5,336 nucleotides of DNA from Litoreibacter sp. (GTDB taxonomy: Bacteria > Pseudomonadota > Alphaproteobacteria > Rhodobacterales > Rhodobacteraceae): NCBI GenBank assembly GCA_013042765.1, contig JABDPP010000099.1, positions 1-5,336 on the forward strand, in the 5' to 3' direction. The notes under the pieces are model-generated. The model saw only the letters and a list, made by a program, of their open reading frames with translations, was not told the DNA's origin and did not search any database. Below, one piece after another: positions 1-5,336 of the stretch. Within the stretch, counting starts at the first letter, position 1. Every line of letters starts with the position of its first letter. Position numbers and translations under genes: made by a program.

Positions 1-1
1 G

Positions 2-52
2 GAACAGACCGTCCAAGACGTGATCCGGACGGTAAGTATTCCGGTGGTGTGA
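2..52 (+). CDS. 3' end of an unidentified upstream gene
   Basis: Only the last 16 codons are in the window, ending EQTVQDVIRTVSIPVV and a TGA stop at 50-52. The TGA overlaps the GTG start of the ABC transporter gene (GTGA arrangement), which is typical of translationally coupled operon genes, and this is the main reason to believe the frame is coding. The tail is too short to assign a family. It does not look like the acidic or hydrophobic C-terminal signal common on type I secretion substrates. By context it could be another component of the secretion operon, for example a first ABC subunit, but that is inference. The ABC frame itself is also open to the left edge, so an alternative is that there is no upstream gene here and the ABC protein begins further left. 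Confidence 0.4.
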   Translation, partial: EQTVQDVIRTVSIPVV

Positions 53-1896
53 CGATCGAAGGTAAGCGGGCCGGACCGATCCGGAAGCGGTCCGAGGGTT
101 TGAAGCCGGCCGGTAGCGGCGGCGCGGGGGGCGGAGGCGCCAGCGTCAAGTTTCACAAACGCAGCGGGCCGGATGATTTCTCCCGCAGCCTTCAGCAAGG
201 CGTGGCGGCGGTGCGTCGCAATCTTGGCTTTGTGATGATTCTGACCTGTGCGACGAACCTGTTGATTCTCGCCATCCCAATCTATCTGTTCCAGATTTCG
301 GACCGTGTTCTGACAAGCCGTTCGATCGATACGCTGATCATGCTCACCATCGTGATCGCGGGTGCCGTAATCCTGCAGGCGATCTTTGATGCGGTCAGGC
401 GTTTCATGCTGATGCGCACCGCTGTGGAAGTAGCCGCGCGCCTTGGTGCGCCGGTTCTCAGCGCCGCGGCTCATGCCTCACTGCATGGCAATGGACGCGA
501 ATACCAGACGCTGGGCGATCTTCAGCAATTGCGCGGTTTTCTCGTCTCGGGCACGTTGATTTCATTCCTTGATGTTCCGTTTACGCCGCTTTTCCTGCTG
601 GCGATCTTCCTCGTTCATCCCCATCTGGGCAGCATCGTGGTGGTCACTTCCCTGCTCTTGCTAGTGATCGCCATAATCAACCAGAAGATGACGGCGAAAC
701 CCTTCGCTGAGGCAAACCTGGCCCAGGCCAAGGCCAATATGCACCTCGATTCCATGTCGCGAAACAGCCAGATTATTAATGCTCTGGCCATGATCCCCGA
801 GGCCGTGACCCTGTGGGGCCGCGACACGGCCGCCTCGCTGAGCGCGCAGGTCCGTGCGCAGGATCGCAATATCGTATCGGCAGCGTTCTCGCGCGGGATC
901 CGGCTGCTTACACAGATCGCGATGCTCGGCTGGGGTGCCTATCTCGCGATTCAGGGCGAGATTACGGGCGGCATGGTCATCGCCGCGTCGATCATTGCGG
1001 GCCGTGCTCTTGCACCGATCGAAGGCTCGATCGAAGGGTGGAACGCATTCCTGCTCTCGCGGGCTGCGTTCGGGCGGATCGCGACCCTGCTGCGCGGCTC
1101 GAAACTGCAATATGAGAAACTGCGCCTGCCCAAGCCCGAAGGGCGGCTTGATGTGGAGCGGCTTCTCTACGTGCCTGGCGGAACCAAACAGGTCGTCCTG
1201 AACGGGATCAGTTTCTCGCTCAATCCGGGCGAAACCCTTGCCGTGATCGGCAACTCCGGCGCGGGCAAGACGACGCTTGGCAAGATGCTGGTGGGCTCGA
1301 TCCTGCCGACATCGGGCAATGTCCGTCTCGACCTTATGGACCTCAGAAACTGGGATCCGCGTCAGTTTGGCGAGAGCATAGGTTACCTGCCGCAAGACGT
1401 TCAGCTGTTCCCGGGCACGATCAAGGACAATATCGGTCGGATGCGGCAGGACGCCACCGATGAACAGATCCACCGGGCTGCCGTTCTCGCCGATGTGCAC
1501 GATATGATCGCGACCCTTCCGCAAGGCTATGAGACGATGGTTTCCGCAGATGGATCGCCCTTGTCCGGTGGTCAGAAACAGCGCGTGGCATTGGCGCGGG
1601 CCTTCTTCGGAAACCCGCGTCTTGTGGTCCTCGACGAGCCGAACTCCAACCTCGACACGGCGGGCGATCAGGCACTGGCACGTGCCATCGAACACGCCAA
1701 GGCCAACAAGATTACCGTCGTTGTTGTTACCCAGAAGCCTTCTTTGCTGAGCGTCGTCGACAAGATCATGCTTCTGAAAGATGGCACCATCGCCTTGTTC
1801 GGCGAGCGCCAGCAAGTCCTCAAGCGGCTTTCGGAGAATGCGCAGGCCCGTGAGGCCGCTGCCAAGAAAATCGGAGATAATACGGAAGATGCGTGA
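49..1896 (+). CDS. Type I secretion system permease/ATPase, PrtD family
   Basis: Inner-membrane ABC exporter that powers one-step secretion of proteins with C-terminal signals, together with a HlyD-type adaptor and an outer-membrane channel. Of 615 residues, 1-50 are a basic, glycine-rich cytoplasmic extension. Residues 59-330 are the transmembrane domain (first helix about 59-81, followed by the family-typical ISDRVLTSRSIDTL). Residues 365-590 are the nucleotide-binding domain: Walker A GNSGAGKTT (401-409, K407), Q-loop Gln449 in YLPQDVQLFPGTI, signature LSGGQ (505-509), Walker B LVVLDEP (525-531, E530), D-loop SNLD. There is no C39 peptidase domain, which fits PrtD rather than bacteriocin exporters. 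Oddity: the switch-loop His is Gln562 (VVVTQKPS, where VVVTHRPS is usual), so this may be the degenerate half of a heterodimer. The GTG start at 49 was chosen because it overlaps the upstream TGA. No strong Shine-Dalgarno is visible and the frame is open upstream, so the exact start is uncertain. The gene's 3' end overlaps the adaptor gene by 8 bases. Confidence 0.93.
   Translation: MTIEGKRAGPIRKRSEGLKPAGSGGAGGGGASVKFHKRSGPDDFSRSLQQGVAAVRRNLGFVMILTCATNLLILAIPIYLFQISDRVLTSRSIDTLIMLTIVIAGAVILQAIFDAVRRFMLMRTAVEVAARLGAPVLSAAAHASLHGNGREYQTLGDLQQLRGFLVSGTLISFLDVPFTPLFLLAIFLVHPHLGSIVVVTSLLLLVIAIINQKMTAKPFAEANLAQAKANMHLDSMSRNSQIINALAMIPEAVTLWGRDTAASLSAQVRAQDRNIVSAAFSRGIRLLTQIAMLGWGAYLAIQGEITGGMVIAASIIAGRALAPIEGSIEGWNAFLLSRAAFGRIATLLRGSKLQYEKLRLPKPEGRLDVERLLYVPGGTKQVVLNGISFSLNPGETLAVIGNSGAGKTTLGKMLVGSILPTSGNVRLDLMDLRNWDPRQFGESIGYLPQDVQLFPGTIKDNIGRMRQDATDEQIHRAAVLADVHDMIATLPQGYETMVSADGSPLSGGQKQRVALARAFFGNPRLVVLDEPNSNLDTAGDQALARAIEHAKANKITVVVVTQKPSLLSVVDKIMLLKDGTIALFGERQQVLKRLSENAQAREAAAKKIGDNTEDA
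1873..1891 (+). promoter_or_regulatory. Ribosome binding site and start of the HlyD gene
   Basis: GGAG at 1873-1876 lies 12 bases before the ATG at 1889, and a second purine stretch (GGAAG, 1884-1888) abuts the ATG. The site is inside the 3' end of the ABC gene, whose stop is at 1894-1896, so re-initiation by ribosomes finishing the ABC gene is likely. This ATG gives a protein that begins about 24 residues before the membrane helix, as is normal for HlyD proteins. The earlier in-frame ATG at 1781 would add 36 low-complexity residues that are a shadow of the ABC C-terminus. Confidence 0.5.
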
Positions 1897-3229
1897 ACTT
1901 CAGAAAATCCCGACCCCGGATGAATGGTATGAGGAAGTCCCCCGCTCGATCAGGAAGCAGGTGATCTTTGGATTTGCCCTGTTGATCCTTGCATTTGGCG
2001 GCTTCGGGGCCTGGGCCTTTCGCGCGCCGTTGGCTGCTGCCGTGATTGCGCAGGGCAGTTTCGTAGCAACTGGCCGCAACAAGATCGTGCAGCACCTCGA
2101 GGGTGGCATCATCAAGGAGATCCTTGTCCGGGAGGGAGATCTGGTTGAGGAGGGGGATGTTCTGCTGCGGCTCGATGAGACATCGGCACAGGCCAACGAA
2201 CGCGAGCTTTTCGTGCGCCAGGCCCGTCTGGAAGCGACCGCCGATCGCCTGATCGCTGAGTATAATGAGCATGACAAATTGGAGTTCTCGGACCATCTGC
2301 TCGAGGCGAAATCCGATTACGAAATCGCGGCGATCCTTGAGAGCCAGCAGCTTGCTTTCAAGGTTGGGCGATCTTCACGTGACAATGATCTGGCTTTCCT
2401 GCGCCCGAATATCGACGCGCTGAAAATCAGATCAAAGGGCTACACGCTGCAACTGGCCTCGCACAAGAAGCAATATGAAATTCTTCTTGATGATCACGGC
2501 TCCAAACTGGAACTTTACGAACAGGGCCTGATCCGGAAATCCGAGCTTAATACGCTCCGACGCGCACTCGTTGAAACCGAAGGGCAGATTGGGCGGTTGG
2601 AAGCCGAGATCGCCGAGATCGAACAGATCCGGTTGAAATACGAAAGCCAGATCGAGAAGGCCTTGGGGCAGTACCGGCAAGCCGCTCTCGATGAGCTCCA
2701 GTTAACCCAGGGCGAGTTGGAGAGTATTCGGGAAAAATCCCGCAAGGCGCTCAACGTTCTGCAGCGTTCGGAGGTCATGGCACCGGTGTCCGGGACGGTT
2801 GTCCGGCTGTATTACCATACCTCGGGTGGTGTGATCGAAAGCGGCAAACCGATTGTCGAGATTCTGCCTGCCAATGCACCTTTGATTGTCGAGATCATGG
2901 TCCCCCGGACCGAGATTGACAGCGTCCGCAGCGGACAACCCGCGATCGCGCGATTAACGGCGCTCAACCAGCGCACCACGCCGGTTCTCAATGGAGAGGT
3001 TTCTTATGTCTCCGCTGATGCCGTGACGGATTCGACAGAAGGCGCGGTCCGTGAGGTCTACGTCGCGCGCGTTTCCGTTAGCGCAGATGAATTGGATCGT
3101 ATTCCCGGATTTGCACCAACACCGGGGATGCCGGTCGAGATCATGATCCAAACGGCTGAACGCACCTTTGCGCAATATATCGCGCGTCCGATTGTTGACA
3201 GCATGACACGCGCATTCCGGGAGCAATAA
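1889..3229 (+). CDS. HlyD-family type I secretion periplasmic adaptor (membrane fusion protein)
   Basis: Bridges the ABC exporter to the outer-membrane channel across the periplasm. The 446-residue protein has the usual length and order for the type I secretion HlyD/PrtE family. There is a short cytoplasmic N-terminus (1-24), one membrane helix (about 25-46, VIFGFALLILAFGGFGAWAF), and a first lipoyl half motif around 66-96 (IVQHLEGGIIKEILVREGD, then VEEGDVLLRLDE). A long alpha-helical hairpin, mostly charged coiled coil, covers about 97-295 (for example LEAEIAEIEQIRLKYESQIE). The second lipoyl half is at about 296-330 (VMAPVSGTVVRLYYHTSGG). The C-terminal beta-barrel region contains the HlyD signature (MVPRTEIDSVRSGQPA). 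The start overlaps the end of the ABC gene by 8 bases, so the two are co-transcribed and coupled. The gene is last in its operon and ends 35 bases before a strong hairpin. No oddities were seen. Confidence 0.95.
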   Translation: MRELQKIPTPDEWYEEVPRSIRKQVIFGFALLILAFGGFGAWAFRAPLAAAVIAQGSFVATGRNKIVQHLEGGIIKEILVREGDLVEEGDVLLRLDETSAQANERELFVRQARLEATADRLIAEYNEHDKLEFSDHLLEAKSDYEIAAILESQQLAFKVGRSSRDNDLAFLRPNIDALKIRSKGYTLQLASHKKQYEILLDDHGSKLELYEQGLIRKSELNTLRRALVETEGQIGRLEAEIAEIEQIRLKYESQIEKALGQYRQAALDELQLTQGELESIREKSRKALNVLQRSEVMAPVSGTVVRLYYHTSGGVIESGKPIVEILPANAPLIVEIMVPRTEIDSVRSGQPAIARLTALNQRTTPVLNGEVSYVSADAVTDSTEGAVREVYVARVSVSADELDRIPGFAPTPGMPVEIMIQTAERTFAQYIARPIVDSMTRAFREQ

Positions 3230-3263
3230 TCTAAGTCAGCACGTTTCTGGTGGGGAAATGCAA

Positions 3264-3290
3264 AGGGGTGCAGCGCGATGCTGCACCCCT
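3264..3290. terminator. Bidirectional rho-independent terminator between convergent genes
   Basis: A perfect 11-bp stem, AGGGGTGCAGC (3264-3274) with GCTGCACCCCT (3280-3290), encloses a 5-base loop. On the + strand it is followed by GATTTCTCTT, a moderate T-tract. On the - strand the stem is followed by TTGCATTT. It sits between the stop of the HlyD gene (3229) and the stop of the outer-membrane lipoprotein gene (3312), so one structure can end transcription from both sides. Confidence 0.85.
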
Positions 3291-3311
3291 GATTTCTCTT
3301 CGTCGAACCTC

Positions 3312-4709
3312 TTAGTTCTTCGCCGCGACTTCGACCGGTTTCTCACCTTTCTTGACAATTTTCATCCCGGCCAGCCAGCCTTTGCCGGTCGACACTTGGA
3401 GCTGAACCCAGCTTGAACTCCAGTCTCGAACACCGGCGGAATAAGCGAGGCGGTTAGCAGCAACGCTGCGTTCCGCGTCCAAAACATCCGTCAATGTCAC
3501 GGCGCCGGCCTTATAGCTTTCGCGCGAAAGTTCGTGAACTTCTCGCGCTGCGGCCACGGCAGTCCAAAGCGATCCGACCTGACGCCGCCAAGACCGTGTG
3601 AGCGAGATTGCAGCCTGTGTCTCTTCTACCGCCGTCAGAACCGAGTTGCGCCACGCAAGTTCCGCCTGACGCACCCGTGACGAGGCAGTTCTGACATTGG
3701 ATTGCAGGACCGGCTGGTTGAGAATTGGAAGGCTGAGCGATGGCCCGAACGTCCAGGTCTCATCCGTGCCCGTCGTGATGGATCCCAACAACCGCAGCGA
3801 TGGATACAGACGGGATTTGGCAATGCCGACGCCCGCTGTGGCGGCGGCAAGATTGCGCTCTGCAAAACGCACATCGGGTCGGTTTCTCAGAAGATCCGCA
3901 GGAATGCCCGCGGCCATGCCCCCTTTCGGACGGGGTTGGGCACGACCCCGCAGCATCCGGGCGCGCACTTCCGCGGCCGGTTTGGCCAGAAGTGTCGCGA
4001 TGTGGAACACGTTGACATCGACGTTGGCCTCAAGAACGGGCAAAGAGGCTTGCGCTGTCGCCAAAAGCGATTTGGCCTGCGCCAGTTCCAGACGCGTGGC
4101 TTCATCCGCGGCGCGGCGACGTTGCACGATATCGAGCGTCTGCCTGCGGCTTTCGATGGTCTGGCGCGTAATACTCGCCGCCGCCTGATAATAACGGGCG
4201 AGGATATAGCTGTTCACAAGATCTGCGAGATAGGCGAGCCGCACCGTTCCGACATCGAATTTCGCGGCATCGACATTGGCGAGAGCTTGTTCGCGTTCCC
4301 GCGCTGCTCCTCCGAACAGGTCAAAAACGAAAGCCGCATCAGCGGTTGTGCCGGAAGTCTCGGATATTGTTCCGTCATCTTCCTTGGTTCGGAAGCTCTC
4401 GCCGGTAATTCCTCCATCGAGCTGAGATGGTATTCCTGTCCTCTGCACAGTTGAGCGTGCGTCGATGATCCGTTCAAGCGCGCTTTTTATACTGAGGTTC
4501 TGTGAAAGACCTATTTTCACAAAGTCATTGAGCAAGGGGTCTCCCAACCGCCCCCACCATCCTTCGCTCGCAGCTTCAAGCGATGCTTGCGAAGCGCTGT
4601 TCGCGAACCTGGTGGGCAAATCGATGCGGGGAGTTTCGTAATCTGGGCCAATCGCTGTGCATGATGCCAAGGAGGCCAGGGTAACGGCAAATATGAGTTT
4701 ATGTGTCAT
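3312..4709 (-). CDS. Outer-membrane factor lipoprotein, NodT/OprM-type (TolC superfamily)
   Basis: Trimeric outer-membrane channel that takes over substrate from an inner-membrane pump and adaptor. The 465-residue protein is full length for the NodT family of efflux outer-membrane lipoproteins. It has a lipoprotein signal peptide MTHKLIFAVTLASLASC with lipobox LASC and lipidated Cys17. Thr at +2 predicts sorting to the outer membrane. The family-typical N-terminal GPDYETP (21-27) and WWGRLGDPLLNDFV (from 51) follow, then two OEP repeats with long helices; conserved marks are RPDVRFAERNL (from 277) and GAVTLTDVLDAER (from 402). I chose the ATG at 4709 because it starts the signal peptide directly; an upstream GTG at 4745 would add 12 residues and spoil it. 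CAGG a few bases upstream is a weak ribosome site. The gene converges on the type I secretion operon and has its own promoter. Such lipoproteins usually serve RND pumps, so service to the ABC-HlyD pair is plausible but inferred. Confidence 0.93.
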   Translation of the reverse strand: MTHKLIFAVTLASLASCTAIGPDYETPRIDLPTRFANSASQASLEAASEGWWGRLGDPLLNDFVKIGLSQNLSIKSALERIIDARSTVQRTGIPSQLDGGITGESFRTKEDDGTISETSGTTADAAFVFDLFGGAAREREQALANVDAAKFDVGTVRLAYLADLVNSYILARYYQAAASITRQTIESRRQTLDIVQRRRAADEATRLELAQAKSLLATAQASLPVLEANVDVNVFHIATLLAKPAAEVRARMLRGRAQPRPKGGMAAGIPADLLRNRPDVRFAERNLAAATAGVGIAKSRLYPSLRLLGSITTGTDETWTFGPSLSLPILNQPVLQSNVRTASSRVRQAELAWRNSVLTAVEETQAAISLTRSWRRQVGSLWTAVAAAREVHELSRESYKAGAVTLTDVLDAERSVAANRLAYSAGVRDWSSSWVQLQVSTGKGWLAGMKIVKKGEKPVEVAAKN

Positions 4710-4735
4710 GATAACCTGCAACTTTCTACGCGGGT

Positions 4736-4764
4736 ATCTTAACACAAAATTATCTAGATTTTAA
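4736..4764 (-). promoter_or_regulatory. Candidate promoter of the outer-membrane lipoprotein gene
   Basis: Read on the - strand, TTAAAA (-35, 4759-4764) and TAAGAT (-10, 4736-4741) are separated by 17 bases. Each matches four of six positions of the sigma-70-type consensus. Transcription would start near 4729, about 20 bases before the ATG at 4709. The region is far more AT-rich than the flanking genes, so chance matches are easy. It also overlaps TTAA-type tetramers at 11-bp spacing (see findings). Confidence 0.35.
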
Positions 4765-5105
4765 CTAAAAATATAATAAAAACAAATACTTAAGGTAATA
4801 TCACGTAAGTAAGCACCTTCTGGAGCCGGTTGCGCCGAGCCCGTTTGAAGGTGTTTTCTGACGGCGCACTGAACCACGCCCTGACCATTGATAGCGCAAG
4901 CCTATTTCGGATGAGGGCGGCCGGATTGATATCCATCAAAACCGAGGCAAGAAGACCGAAAAAAGTGACTGCATCTCGGCACCAACCGCCCCAAAATCAG
5001 GTGCTCGCGGGATGACAAAAGCCTTTTGGTTCAAAAAGCACGGATTACTGACTTCCGAGCACGTCAGAAGCGCGTGGTCTTTTTTCTATGAAATGGGGAA
5101 AGAAA
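4765..5105. other. Intergenic region without a supported gene
   Basis: The first part (to about 4805) is an AT-rich upstream region for the lipoprotein gene, containing a perfect TATAAT on the + strand at 4772-4777. The rest returns to normal base composition. Open frames exist on both strands (+ 4830-5015 from a TTG; - 4996 to 4790), but neither has a convincing ribosome site or a family I recognise. An imperfect long-loop hairpin lies at 4811-4856. I see no insertion sequence ends, no tRNA fragment and no second copy of the tRNA 3' end. Confidence 0.6.
4811..4860 (+). terminator. Possible hairpin with T-run (weak terminator candidate)
   Basis: AAGCACCTTC (4811-4820) pairs with GAAGGTGTTT (4847-4856), ten pairs including one G-T, around a 26-base loop that can form a short inner CGG/CCG stem. 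TTTT within 4854-4857 follows the core stem on the + strand. The large loop and the T residues shared with the stem make it a poor classical terminator. It may instead be a structured RNA element or chance. Confidence 0.25.
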
Positions 5106-5181
<76 letters not shown>

Positions 5182-5204
5182 AATGCAGTTTCGCTGCGAG
5201 CGTC

Positions 5205-5233
5205 TCTGTAGGCGGGCGCGAGGATCAGATCAA
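5205..5233 (-). promoter_or_regulatory. Candidate promoter of the tRNA-Ala gene
   Basis: On the - strand, TTGATC (-35, complement of 5228-5233) and TACAGA (-10, complement of 5205-5210) have a 17-base spacer. The -35 matches four of six consensus positions and the -10 three. The -10 ends 23 bases before the mature tRNA 5' end, giving a leader of about 17 bases, and is followed by a GC-rich stretch (GACGCTCGC) of the kind seen at stable-RNA promoters. It lies just after the stop of the upstream gene, so the tRNA probably does not depend on read-through. Confidence 0.4.
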
Positions 5234-5258
5234 GTGAAAAATCCTCCCCGCCCAGAGC

Positions 5259-5336
5259 TTAGTCTTCGGAATCCTCCGATGCGACATCGGCAAGTTCGTC
5301 CAGGCTGACGGTATCTTCGTCTTCATCCTCTTCGAG
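5259..5336 (-). CDS. C-terminal end of an acidic protein, probably TIGR02300 (FYDLN-acid) family
   Basis: The gene runs off the right edge; only the last 25 codons and the TAA stop (5259-5261) are present. The tail begins LEEDEDEDTVSLDELADV and closes with SEDSED. It has 14 Asp/Glu in 25 residues and no Lys or Arg. A highly acidic C-terminus containing a DDDTVSLE-like stretch is what I recall for the alphaproteobacterial TIGR02300 family, small proteins of unknown function with a conserved N-terminal FYDLN motif. That part is outside the window, so the family name is inference; any other protein with an acidic tail could fit. Codon use looks like the neighbouring genes. The tRNA-Ala gene lies 77 bases downstream in the same direction. 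Confidence 0.7.
   Translation of the reverse strand, partial: LEEDEDEDTVSLDELADVASEDSED

Noticed and set aside
661..1815. Long - strand open frame (384 codons) opposite the ABC transporter gene
   Set aside because: It is antisense to a clearly recognised coding sequence with all ABC motifs; its translation is a codon-bias shadow with no domain pattern.
1781..1888. Extended N-terminus for the HlyD protein from the ATG at 1781
   Set aside because: The extra 36 residues come from the ABC gene in another frame and are Ser/Arg/Pro-rich. The ATG at 1889 gives the normal HlyD N-terminus.
4710..4745. Longer start for the outer-membrane lipoprotein at a GTG (4745)
   Set aside because: It would put 12 residues, including several Arg, ahead of a signal peptide that is complete from the ATG at 4709, and it would overlap the likely -10 element.
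4830..5015. 61-codon + strand ORF with a TTG start
   Set aside because: It has no convincing ribosome site, no recognised family and a composition no better than the opposite strand. It is kept only as part of the intergenic description.
5040..5094. Possible + strand terminator CACG/CGTG followed by TTTTTT near 5086
   Set aside because: There is only a 4-bp stem with a 9-base loop, and no gene is read in that direction nearby.
5220..5246. Inverted repeat GAGGAT/ATCCTC with a 15-base loop between the acidic protein gene and the tRNA
   Set aside because: The stem is only 6 bp, the loop is long and no T-run follows the stem on the transcribed strand, so it is not a credible terminator.

Overview
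The window looks like alphaproteobacterial chromosome of moderately high G+C. The evidence is a PrtD/HlyD-type type I secretion pair with GTG and overlapping starts, a NodT-type outer-membrane lipoprotein, and a tRNA-Ala(GGC) next to the acidic tail of what is probably a TIGR02300 (FYDLN-acid) family protein, a family I know mainly from Alphaproteobacteria. I cannot name the genus; a Rhodobacterales-like organism would fit but is a guess.

Left half (1-3229, + strand): the last 16 codons of an unidentified gene overlap the GTG start of a PrtD-family ABC exporter (49-1896). That gene in turn overlaps the start of a HlyD-family membrane fusion protein (1889-3229). The tight overlaps indicate one operon with translational coupling, encoding the inner-membrane and periplasmic parts of a type I secretion system. 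The ABC protein has intact Walker A, signature, Walker B Glu and Q-loop, but its switch-loop (H-loop) His is replaced by Gln. A strong 11-bp hairpin (3264-3290) closes the operon and also serves the gene facing it.

Middle (3312-4709, - strand): a full-length outer-membrane factor lipoprotein of the NodT/OprM type, convergent with the secretion operon. It could provide the outer-membrane channel for the ABC-HlyD pair, although this subfamily more often works with RND pumps. Its start lies just downstream of a very AT-rich promoter region (about 4736-4800) that contains TTAA-type tetramers at 11-bp spacing.

Right part: 4800-5105 holds no gene I can support. It has one imperfect hairpin and weak open frames on both strands. 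A complete tRNA-Ala(GGC) gene follows on the - strand (5106-5181), with its own plausible promoter (5205-5233). The window ends with the last 25 codons of a very acidic protein, also on the - strand (5259-5336).

No insertion sequence, CRISPR array or secreted substrate gene was seen. The most useful oddities are the His-to-Gln switch loop, which hints at a two-ABC heterodimer, and the NodT-type channel beside a type I secretion operon.
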